DNA of 12,765 bases from Burkholderiales bacterium (GTDB taxonomy: Bacteria > Pseudomonadota > Gammaproteobacteria > Burkholderiales > Burkholderiaceae): assembly GCA_947372535.1 (NCBI GenBank), contig CANBUA010000125.1:1-12765 (forward strand), in the 5' to 3' direction. A program made the position numbers and the translations under genes. The notes beneath the pieces are model-generated. The model had not been told where the DNA came from and ran no database searches. It saw only the letters and a list, made by a program, of their open reading frames with translations. Positions 5,971 to 12,765 of the stretch are shown in pieces (the first letter of the stretch is position 1; the number at the start of each line of letters is the position of its first letter).

Positions 5971-8682
5971 ATGTCCGCATCCGATCAGATCCCGTCCGCC
6001 GCCATGGACCTGGATCCTCAGGAAACACGCGAATGGATCGATGCGCTGACGGGTGTCATCGACACCGAAGGCCGGGCCCGCGCCCACGATCTGCTGGAGA
6101 CTTTGCTAGACCATGCCCGCCAGTCGGGCATCGACATGCCGTTTTCGGCCAACACGGCCTACGTCAACACCATCGCGGTCGAGGACGAGGCCCATTGCCC
6201 CGGGAACCTGGAGATCGAAGAACGCCTGCGCAGCTTCATGCGCTGGAACGCCATGGTCATGGTGGTGCGGGCCAACCGGCATCACCCCGAAGATGGCGGT
6301 GACCTGGGTGGGCACTTGTCCTCCTTTGCCTCGGTGGCGACCATGTTCGGCATCGGCTTCAACCATTTCTGGCATGGTGACCATGAAGGCCATGGCGGCG
6401 ATTTGCTCTATGTGCAGGGCCATTCCTCGCCCGGCATCTACGCCCGCGCCTACATGGAAGGGCGCATCACCGAAGAGCAGTTGCTCAATTATCGGCAAGA
6501 GGTCGATGGCAAGGGCCTGTCCAGCTACCCGCACCCCAAGTTGATGCCAGAGTTCTGGCAGTTCCCGACCGTGTCCATGGGGCTGGGACCCATCATGGCG
6601 ATCTATCAGGCGCGCTTTCTGAAATACCTGCACGCGCGTGGCATCGCCGATACCTCCAAGCGCAAGGTCTGGGTGTTCTGCGGCGACGGCGAAATGGACG
6701 AGCCCGAATCGCTGGGTGCCATCGGCCTGGCCACCCGGGAAAAGCTCGACAACCTGATCTTCGTCGTCAACTGCAACCTGCAGCGACTCGATGGCCCCGT
6801 GCGCGGCAACGGCAAAATCGTGCAGGAGCTCGAAGGCGAGTTCCGCGGCGCGGGCTGGAACGTGATCAAGCTGCTGTGGGGCAGTTACTGGGACCCGCTG
6901 TTGGCACGCGACAAAGACGGCATCCTGCGCAAGATCATGATGGACATGGTCGATGGCGATTACCAGGCTTGCAAGGCCAACGATGGCGCCTTCGTGCGCC
7001 AGCATTTCTTCGGGCGCGATCCCAAGACGCTGGAGATGGTCGCCCGCATGAGCGATGACGACATCTGGCGCCTCAACCGGGGCGGCCATGACCCGCAAAA
7101 GGTCTATGCGGCTTACCACGCGGCCGTCAACCACACTGGCCAGCCGACCGTGCTCCTGATCAAGACGGTCAAGGGCTTTGGCATGGGCAAGAGCGGTGAG
7201 GCCAAGAACACCGCCCACCAGACCAAGAAGCTGACGGACGAGGACATCAAGGTGTTCCGCGACCGCTTCAACATCCCGATCACCGACGAAGACCTGCCGA
7301 ACCTGCCCTTCATCAAGCCGCCCGAGCACACGCCGGAGATGAGCTACCTGCATGAGCGGCGTGAGGCCCTGGGCGGCTACCTGCCCAAGCGGCGCGTCAA
7401 GGCTGAAGAAACCTTGCCCGTGCCGGCTTTGAGCGCCTTCCAGAACGTGCTCGACCCAACGCCAGAGGGCCGCGAGATCTCGACCACCCAGGCCTTCGTG
7501 CGCTGCCTGACGCCGCTCTTCCGCGACCCGGTGCTGGGCCCGCGCGTGGTGCCCATCCTGGTCGATGAGGCCCGCACCTTCGGCATGGAAGGCTTGTTCC
7601 GCCAGATCGGGATCTACGCGCCGGAAGGTCAGAAGTACACCCCGGTCGACAAGGACCAGGTCATGTACTACCGGGAGGACAAGGCCGGCCAGATCCTGCA
7701 AGAGGGCATCAACGAGGCGGGCGGCATGAGCTCGTGGATCGCTGCGGCCACGTCGTACTCCACGAACAACCGGATCATGATCCCGTTCTTCATCTACTAC
7801 TCGATGTTCGGCCTGCAACGCGTGGGCGACCTGGCCTGGGCGGCCGGTGACATGCAGGCGCGTGGCTTCCTGCTGGGCGGCACATCGGGACGCACCACGC
7901 TCAATGGCGAGGGCTTGCAGCATGAAGACGGCCACAGCCAGTTGGTGGCCAGCACCATCCCCAACTGCGTGAGCTATGACCCGACCTTCGCACATGAGGT
8001 GGCGGTGATCGTGCAGCACGGTCTCAAACGCATGGTCGAACAGCAGGAAAATGTTTTTTACTACCTGACCCTGCTCAACGAGAACTACAGCCAGCCTGGT
8101 TTGCGCGAAGGCAGCGAAGCCGAGATCATCAAAGGCATGTACTTGCTCCAGGAAGCCACCAAGGACCTGGGCGATCAGGCACCGCTGGTGAACCTGCTGG
8201 GCGCCGGCTCCATCCTGCGTGAATCTGTGGCGGCCAAAACGTTGTTGGAATCGGAGTGGGGCATCAAGGCCAATGTGTGGAGCTGCCCAAGCTTCAACGA
8301 GCTGGCCCGCGATGGGCAGGATGCCGATCGCTGGAACCTGCTGCACCCGACCGAAGCGCCGCGCGTGCCTTTCGTGACGCAGCAACTGGCCCCGCACGCT
8401 GGCCCGGTGGTGGCCTCGACCGACTATGTGAAGGCTTTGGCCGACCAGGTCCGGGCCTTCATCCCCAAGGGGCGTGTCTACAAGGTGCTGGGCACCGATG
8501 GTTTTGGTCGCAGCGATTTCCGCTATCGCCTGCGTGAGCATTTCGAGGTCAACCGGCATTACATCGTGGTGGCCACGCTCAAGGCGCTGGCCGAAGAGGG
8601 CACGGTGCCCTTGACGCGCGTGGCCGAAGCCATTGCCAAATACAAGATCAAGGCCGACAAGATCAATCCGCTTCACGCTTGA
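5971..8682 (+). CDS. aceE: Pyruvate dehydrogenase E1 component (homodimeric type)
   Basis: Thiamine-diphosphate enzyme that decarboxylates pyruvate and reductively acetylates the lipoyl group of E2, linking glycolysis to the TCA cycle. Its 903 residues compare with 887 for E. coli AceE. The ThDP/Mg motif is GDGEMDEPES (238-247), with D239, N269 and Q271 as the expected metal and diphosphate ligands (NCNLQRLDGPVRGN). The active-site residues known from the E. coli enzyme have counterparts here: H115, H151, H416 in the mobile loop (NTAHQTKK), E582 in EGINEAG and H651 in GLQHEDGHS. The enzyme therefore looks fully functional. ATG 5971 is preceded by TTGGAG and gives MSASDQIP; an upstream in-frame GTG at 5860 lacks family similarity and would run through the leader hairpins. 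It is the first gene of aceE-aceF-lpd, with 22 nt to aceF. Regulation probably acts in the 187-bp divergent upstream region. Confidence 0.98.
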   Translation: MSASDQIPSAAMDLDPQETREWIDALTGVIDTEGRARAHDLLETLLDHARQSGIDMPFSANTAYVNTIAVEDEAHCPGNLEIEERLRSFMRWNAMVMVVRANRHHPEDGGDLGGHLSSFASVATMFGIGFNHFWHGDHEGHGGDLLYVQGHSSPGIYARAYMEGRITEEQLLNYRQEVDGKGLSSYPHPKLMPEFWQFPTVSMGLGPIMAIYQARFLKYLHARGIADTSKRKVWVFCGDGEMDEPESLGAIGLATREKLDNLIFVVNCNLQRLDGPVRGNGKIVQELEGEFRGAGWNVIKLLWGSYWDPLLARDKDGILRKIMMDMVDGDYQACKANDGAFVRQHFFGRDPKTLEMVARMSDDDIWRLNRGGHDPQKVYAAYHAAVNHTGQPTVLLIKTVKGFGMGKSGEAKNTAHQTKKLTDEDIKVFRDRFNIPITDEDLPNLPFIKPPEHTPEMSYLHERREALGGYLPKRRVKAEETLPVPALSAFQNVLDPTPEGREISTTQAFVRCLTPLFRDPVLGPRVVPILVDEARTFGMEGLFRQIGIYAPEGQKYTPVDKDQVMYYREDKAGQILQEGINEAGGMSSWIAAATSYSTNNRIMIPFFIYYSMFGLQRVGDLAWAAGDMQARGFLLGGTSGRTTLNGEGLQHEDGHSQLVASTIPNCVSYDPTFAHEVAVIVQHGLKRMVEQQENVFYYLTLLNENYSQPGLREGSEAEIIKGMYLLQEATKDLGDQAPLVNLLGAGSILRESVAAKTLLESEWGIKANVWSCPSFNELARDGQDADRWNLLHPTEAPRVPFVTQQLAPHAGPVVASTDYVKALADQVRAFIPKGRVYKVLGTDGFGRSDFRYRLREHFEVNRHYIVVATLKALAEEGTVPLTRVAEAIAKYKIKADKINPLHA

Positions 8683-8704
8683 TCAAAAAGAAAGAGAAGC
8701 TGAC

Positions 8705-10132
8705 ATGGCCCTCATCGAACTGAAAATTCCCGACATCGGCGATGTGGCCGATGCGGATGTGATTGAACTGCTGGTCAAACCAGGCGACACGATCAAGCCC
8801 GAGCAAAGCCTGGTGACCCTGGAGTCCGACAAGGCCTCCATGGAAGTGCCGGCTTCGCAAGGCGGTGTGCTCAAGGAGTTGCGGCTCAAGCTGGGGGACA
8901 AGGTCAGCGCCGGTACCTTGATCGGGATGCTGGAGGTGGGTGAAGGTGGTGAAGTGGGCAAGGCGCCTGCTTCTTCACCCGCGCCTGCGCCAGTACCTTC
9001 TGCTTCGGCACCCGTCACCGCGGCGGCGCCGTCGGTGGCCGATGGCGCCGCCAGTGCACCTGCGTCCGAACCTGATACGCGCCCAGAGACGCCACCAGCC
9101 GAGCTGATCGAGACGGCATCGCCTGTCAACACAGCCAGAAGCCACCCAACTGCATCGCTGGCGCCTGCCGAAGCCGGTGCACCGGCCTCGGTGGCTCATG
9201 CCTCGCCCTCAGTGAGGCGATTCGCGCGCGAACTGGGTGTGCCGCTGGACCAGGTCAAAGGCTCGGGCCCGCGAGGCCGCATCACCAACGTCGATGTGCA
9301 GGCCTTCGTCAAAGGCGTCATCGCGCGCGTGGATCAGCCCGCGCCGGCCGCTGCCAGTTCAGGCGCATCGCCCGCCAGCGGCCCGGACAGCCTGGGTGGC
9401 ATGACCTTGCTGCCCTGGCCCAAGGTGGACTTCGCCAAGTTCGGCCCCGTTGAGCGCAAGCCGCTGTCGCGCATCCAGAAGATCGCCGGTGCCAACCTGC
9501 ACCGCAACTGGGTGCGCATCCCGCATGTCACCAACAACGAGGAAGCCGACATCACTGCGCTGGAGGCCTTGCGCGTCAAGCTCAACGAGGAGCATGCCAA
9601 GACGGGCCTCAAGTTCACCCTGCTGGCGTTTCTACTCAAGGCTTGCGCGGTGGCTTTGCGCAAGTTCCCCAACTTCAATGCCTCCCTAGATGGCGATGAT
9701 TTGGTGCTCAAGCAATACGTGAACATCGGTTTTGCCGCCGACACGCCCAATGGCTTGGTGGTGCCGGTGATCCGCGATGTCGATCAGAAAAGCTTGACCC
9801 AACTGGCACAGGAAACGGCGGCATTGGCGGCCAAGGCGCGCGAAGGCAAGCTATCGCCCGCCGAGATGACCGGCGGCAATTTCTCGATCTCGTCGCTGGG
9901 TGGTTTCGGTGGCACGACCTTCACGCCCATCATCAATGCGCCCGAGGTGGCGATCCTGGGCGTGTGCCGCGCGGCAATGAAGCCTGTGTGGAACGGCGAA
10001 GGCTTCGACCCGCGCCTGATCGTGCCCTTGAGCTTGAGCTACGACCACCGGGTGATCGACGGCGCAGCCGCCGCCAAGTTCAACGCCTACCTGGCCAGCC
10101 TGCTGGCCGATTTCCGGCGCGCGCTGGTCTGA
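8705..10132 (+). CDS. aceF: Pyruvate dehydrogenase E2, dihydrolipoamide acetyltransferase (one lipoyl domain)
   Basis: Core of the PDH complex; it transfers the acetyl group from its lipoyl arm to CoA. Its 475 residues read as one lipoyl domain (1-78) with the modified lysine K43 in [10 protein letters not shown], an Ala/Pro-rich linker (about 85-165), a peripheral-subunit-binding domain (about 166-203, SPSVRRFARELGVPLDQVKG), a second Ala/Pro/Ser linker, and the catalytic domain (about 240-475). The catalytic motif DHRVIDG (447-453) supplies H448 and D452. E. coli AceF has three lipoyl domains, so this is a one-domain form. ATG 8705 follows a purine-rich AGAGAAG (8693-8699) and starts exactly at the lipoyl domain; the open frame extends upstream into aceE, but that part is only overlap. 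The gap to lpd is 18 nt. The N-terminal domain closely resembles that of the next gene. The PDH role rather than 2-oxoglutarate dehydrogenase E2 follows from the aceE neighbour. Confidence 0.98.
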   Translation: MALIELKIPDIGDVADADVIELLVKPGDTIKPEQSLVTLESDKASMEVPASQGGVLKELRLKLGDKVSAGTLIGMLEVGEGGEVGKAPASSPAPAPVPSASAPVTAAAPSVADGAASAPASEPDTRPETPPAELIETASPVNTARSHPTASLAPAEAGAPASVAHASPSVRRFARELGVPLDQVKGSGPRGRITNVDVQAFVKGVIARVDQPAPAAASSGASPASGPDSLGGMTLLPWPKVDFAKFGPVERKPLSRIQKIAGANLHRNWVRIPHVTNNEEADITALEALRVKLNEEHAKTGLKFTLLAFLLKACAVALRKFPNFNASLDGDDLVLKQYVNIGFAADTPNGLVVPVIRDVDQKSLTQLAQETAALAAKAREGKLSPAEMTGGNFSISSLGGFGGTTFTPIINAPEVAILGVCRAAMKPVWNGEGFDPRLIVPLSLSYDHRVIDGAAAAKFNAYLASLLADFRRALV

Positions 10133-10150
10133 TCACAAGCGATAAATCAC

Positions 10151-12034
10151 ATGGCAACGATCAACATCCCCGTGCCCGATCTGGGCGACATCGCCGATGC
10201 GGCGGTCATTGAAATCCTCGTCAAGCCTGGTCAGGCCATCACCGCCGAGCAGAGCCTGATCACGCTGGAGTCGGACAAGGCCTCGATGGAGGTGCCTTCG
10301 CCACAAGCCGGAACGGTGGCCAGCATCGCCGTCAAGATTGGTGACAAGGTCAGTCAAGGGCAGCTCATCCTGACGCTGGAGGCCGATGCTGCCACGAGTG
10401 CTGGCAATGCGCCCAAACCGGAAAATGCAGCCCCGCAGTCGGACGCACCAAAACCAGCGCCAGCGGCCACTCAGGCTGCCGCGCCAGTGGCTGCAGCCAC
10501 GCCCAGTGCCGCAGAGGCCTCCCCAGCGCCTTTGCCGCCATCTCCCGTGGTGAACGCTCCGGCCGATACCGACTGCGACGTGCTGGTCCTCGGTGGCGGC
10601 CCAGGCGGCTACAGCGCCGCCTTCCGCGCGGCCGATCTGGGCCTCAAGGTGATCCTGGTCGAGCGCTACGCCGAGCTGGGCGGCGTCTGTCTGAACGTAG
10701 GCTGCATTCCTTCCAAGGCTTTGTTGCATGTGGCGGCCGTGATGGAGGAGGTCAAGCATTTCGATGCCCTGGGCGTGAGTTTCGGCGAGCCCAGCCTGGA
10801 CCTGGCCAAACTGCGCGCCCACAAATCGGCCGTGACGGGCAAGCTCACCGGGGGCCTGAAGTTCATGGCCAAGGCCCGCAAGGTTGAGGTCGTGCGTGGC
10901 TACGGCTCGCTGGTCGATGCGCACCATGTGCAGATCGAGGTCACAACTGGGGATGCACAAGATAAATCGGGCGAAAAGCGCCAGATCAGTTTCAAGCGCG
11001 CGGTCATTGCCGCTGGCTCGCAAGCTGTGCGTCTGCCGTTTTTGCCAGCCGATCCGCGTGTGGTTGATTCCACGGGCGCCCTGCGTCTGGAGAGCATCCC
11101 AAAACGCATGCTGGTCATCGGTGGCGGCATCATTGGCCTGGAGATGGGCACGGTCTATTCCACGCTGGGTGCTCGCATCGACGTGGTCGAGATGAGCGAC
11201 ACCCTCATGCCTGGGGCGGACCGAGACCTCGTCAACGTCTGGCAAAAACACAACGCGCCGCGCTTTGACCGCATCATGCTGAACACCAAGACGGTGGCAG
11301 CACGTGCCGCGCCCGAGGGCATCCTGGTGAGTTTCGAATCGGCCAAGGCGGGCGTCGAGGCCCCCATGCCGCAAACTTACGATCTGGTGTTGCAAGCCGT
11401 GGGCCGCACGCCCAATGGCCGCAAGATCGGTGCTGACAAGGTGGGACTCACGGTCAACGAGCGTGGCTTCATCCCCGTGGACGAGCAGATGCGCACCAAC
11501 CTGCCCAGCCTGTTCGCCATCGGCGATGTCGTGGGTCAGCCCATGCTGGCGCACAAGGCAACTCACGAAGGCCATGTGGCGGCTGAAGTGATCGCCGGTG
11601 AGTTGCTGGGCGACCAGAAGCTGGCGCGATCGGCTTTCGATGCGCGCGTGATCCCGTCGGTGGCCTACACCGATCCGGAGATCGCCTGGGTGGGCCTGAC
11701 CGAAGAGCAGGCGAAGGCGCAGGGCAGGGCGGTCAAGAAGGGCTTGCTGCCCTGGGCTGCTTCAGGCCGGGCGTTGGCCAATGGCCGGTCCGAAGGGTTC
11801 ACCAAGCTGCTGTTCGATGAGCAGGATCACCGCATCGTCGGTGGCGGCATCGTGGGCACCAACGCGGGCGACCTCATCAGCGAAGTCGCATTGGCCATTG
11901 AGATGGGTGCTGACGAAGTTGACATCGGCAAGACGATTCATCCGCATCCCACCTTGGGTGAAAGCGTGGGCCTGGCCGCCGAAGTGGCGCATGGCACATG
12001 CACGGACGTGCCGCCGCCGCGCAAACGCGGATGA
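10151..12034 (+). CDS. lpd: Dihydrolipoamide dehydrogenase (E3) with N-terminal lipoyl domain
   Basis: Flavoprotein that reoxidises dihydrolipoyl groups of E2 using NAD+. Its 627 residues exceed the usual 470 or so because of an extra N-terminal lipoyl domain (1-78, lipoyl lysine K43 in [10 protein letters not shown]) and an Ala/Pro-rich linker (about 80-138). The E3 body then starts with the FAD-binding GGGPGG (148-153). The redox disulfide is C180/C185 in [13 protein letters not shown], the NAD site is GGGIIGLE (324-331), the second FAD motif is AIGDV (456-460), and the active-site His-Glu pair is H599/E604 in HPHPTLGES. All catalytic parts are present. This fusion is known from betaproteobacterial PDH operons (PdhL) and neisserial P64k. 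The start ATG 10151 lies 18 nt after aceF and begins at the lipoyl domain; no strong SD is seen, so coupling to aceF translation is possible. It is the last gene of the operon. Confidence 0.97.
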   Translation: MATINIPVPDLGDIADAAVIEILVKPGQAITAEQSLITLESDKASMEVPSPQAGTVASIAVKIGDKVSQGQLILTLEADAATSAGNAPKPENAAPQSDAPKPAPAATQAAAPVAAATPSAAEASPAPLPPSPVVNAPADTDCDVLVLGGGPGGYSAAFRAADLGLKVILVERYAELGGVCLNVGCIPSKALLHVAAVMEEVKHFDALGVSFGEPSLDLAKLRAHKSAVTGKLTGGLKFMAKARKVEVVRGYGSLVDAHHVQIEVTTGDAQDKSGEKRQISFKRAVIAAGSQAVRLPFLPADPRVVDSTGALRLESIPKRMLVIGGGIIGLEMGTVYSTLGARIDVVEMSDTLMPGADRDLVNVWQKHNAPRFDRIMLNTKTVAARAAPEGILVSFESAKAGVEAPMPQTYDLVLQAVGRTPNGRKIGADKVGLTVNERGFIPVDEQMRTNLPSLFAIGDVVGQPMLAHKATHEGHVAAEVIAGELLGDQKLARSAFDARVIPSVAYTDPEIAWVGLTEEQAKAQGRAVKKGLLPWAASGRALANGRSEGFTKLLFDEQDHRIVGGGIVGTNAGDLISEVALAIEMGADEVDIGKTIHPHPTLGESVGLAAEVAHGTCTDVPPPRKRG

Positions 12035-12045
12035 TGCATGAGACG

Positions 12046-12091
12046 GGCGGGTGAGGACTGGTCAACCCGCCTCACATGATCACTGGATCAT
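12046..12091. terminator. Candidate convergent termination region between lpd and the dioxygenase gene
   Basis: The 53-bp gap between the convergent genes holds two inverted repeats. One has arms GGCGGGT (12046-12052) and ACCCGCC (12065-12071) around a 12-nt loop. The other, ATGATC-ACTG-GATCAT (12076-12091), overlaps the dioxygenase stop codon. Neither is followed by a T-run on either strand, so these are not classic intrinsic terminators. They may act as processing or RNA-end-protecting stems, or be chance. Confidence 0.35.
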
Positions 12092-12765
12092 GCAGGCTGC
12101 ATCTTGCCTGGTGTCGCACCCTGGCTGGCTGCCAAAGCCGGCACCTTGTGCTCTTCGGCATTGAATGACTCGACCTGGATCTGCATCAGGCGACGGTTGC
12201 CCTGCTCGCCGTTCATGCGCCAGTGGCCCATGCGCACGTTGTCCACCAGGGCGATGTCGCCCTTTTGCCAAGGCATCAGGAAGGCGTGCTGGAACAGGTC
12301 TTCGAAGAATTCGTGCTGTTGGGCATCCGTCCATTCGATGTCGCGGCCCTCTGCATCGCACAGATCCCAGAGGTAATTGGTGCCATCGGCCGTTTCGCAG
12401 CGCCCGATGGTGCCTCGCCCTGTGAACACCTGCTGTGCGGCGGCATGCACGTGAGTGTTGGTGTTGCGCGCGAACGCCCATGGTTGCAGGCAGATGTCGC
12501 CGGTTTCCGGGTGAGCGCAGACGGCCACCGTGGGCTGGGTGGCCAGCTTGGCGCGGCCATCCTTGAAAATCTCGACCAGCTTGACCGGGGCCTTGGCCAT
12601 GATCAGCTTGTCAAACCAGGTGAACTTGCGCGCCGTGATGAAGTAAAAGCGGTTGTAGGCCTTGAGGTACTTGCGCTTGAGCGCCTCGGGCAGGCGGTTG
12701 TAGGCCGCGTGCAGATCGACCATGCCGGTTTCTGCCAGGTGCTTGGAGGGCTCGAAGCAGCACAG
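12088..12765 (-). CDS. TauD/TfdA-like Fe(II)/2-oxoglutarate-dependent dioxygenase, 5' end beyond the window
   Basis: The C-terminal 225 residues of a probable non-haem iron oxygenase of the TauD/TfdA superfamily, which couples 2-oxoglutarate decarboxylation to hydroxylation of a small molecule. The frame stays open to the right edge. The reading LCCFEPSKHLAETGMVDL before the first internal ATG (12723) looks like normal family sequence, so that ATG is not the true start. The distal part shows WQKGDIALVDNVRMGHWRM, with the probable third iron ligand H (bases 12223-12225), followed about ten residues later by an RR pair, one of which is the likely 2-oxoglutarate-binding arginine. The proximal HxD/E motif would lie outside the window and cannot be checked. 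The substrate is unknown: TauD, TfdA and SyrP-like enzymes act on very different compounds. The gene converges on the PDH operon and shows no functional link to it. Confidence 0.8.
   Translation of the reverse strand: MCCFEPSKHLAETGMVDLHAAYNRLPEALKRKYLKAYNRFYFITARKFTWFDKLIMAKAPVKLVEIFKDGRAKLATQPTVAVCAHPETGDICLQPWAFARNTNTHVHAAAQQVFTGRGTIGRCETADGTNYLWDLCDAEGRDIEWTDAQQHEFFEDLFQHAFLMPWQKGDIALVDNVRMGHWRMNGEQGNRRLMQIQVESFNAEEHKVPALAASQGATPGKMQPA

Noticed and set aside
6106..8676. Open frame of 856 codons antisense to aceE
   Set aside because: It lies wholly within aceE, which has every catalytic motif. The antisense translation is compositionally odd and has no recognisable domain.
10133..11575. 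Open frame of 480 codons antisense to lpd
   Set aside because: It is a shadow of the lipoyl and FAD/NAD domains of E3; no motif or start signal supports it.
1..12765. Mobile elements, CRISPR arrays, tRNA or rRNA genes, toxin-antitoxin or defence genes
   Set aside because: No transposase, integrase, spaced repeats or RNA gene signatures were seen. Apart from short gaps the window is filled by recognisable core genes with similar composition.

Overview
The window is about 12.8 kb of GC-rich chromosomal DNA with high coding density. Its gene content and protein features point to a betaproteobacterium of the order Burkholderiales, probably near Comamonadaceae. The evidence is a homodimeric-type pyruvate dehydrogenase E1, an E3 that carries its own lipoyl domain, a FixL/FixJ-like sensor-regulator pair, and the order prlC-folD-regulator-kinase-pdh. 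The genus assignment is inference; no rRNA or other marker gene is present.

Layout. The left half is on the minus strand. In transcription order it holds a PAS-domain membrane histidine kinase (start 5783), a FixJ/LuxR-type response regulator directly after it, an intrinsic terminator, folD (bifunctional methylene-THF dehydrogenase/cyclohydrolase), and prlC (oligopeptidase A, M3 metallopeptidase), whose 3' part runs off the left edge. A 187-bp divergent control region (5784-5970) separates the kinase from the right-hand operon. On the plus strand that operon is aceE (E1), aceF (E2) and lpd (lipoyl-domain E3), with gaps of only 22 and 18 nt. It encodes the whole pyruvate dehydrogenase complex. 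After lpd a 53-bp convergent gap with two inverted repeats faces a minus-strand TauD/TfdA-like Fe(II)/2-oxoglutarate dioxygenase gene, whose 5' part is cut by the right edge.

How the parts work together. AceE decarboxylates pyruvate and acetylates the lipoyl arm. AceF transfers the acetyl group to CoA, and Lpd reoxidises the dihydrolipoyl group using NAD+. The divergent kinase-regulator pair is the obvious candidate controller of this operon, but that is inferred only from position. No PdhR-type (GntR) gene is present.

Novelty. These are mostly housekeeping genes, and I see no mobile element, CRISPR array, RNA gene or clear new system. The points most worth following are a possible attenuator-like leader ahead of aceE, the untested link between the two-component system and PDH, and a polar insert in the kinase's second PAS domain.
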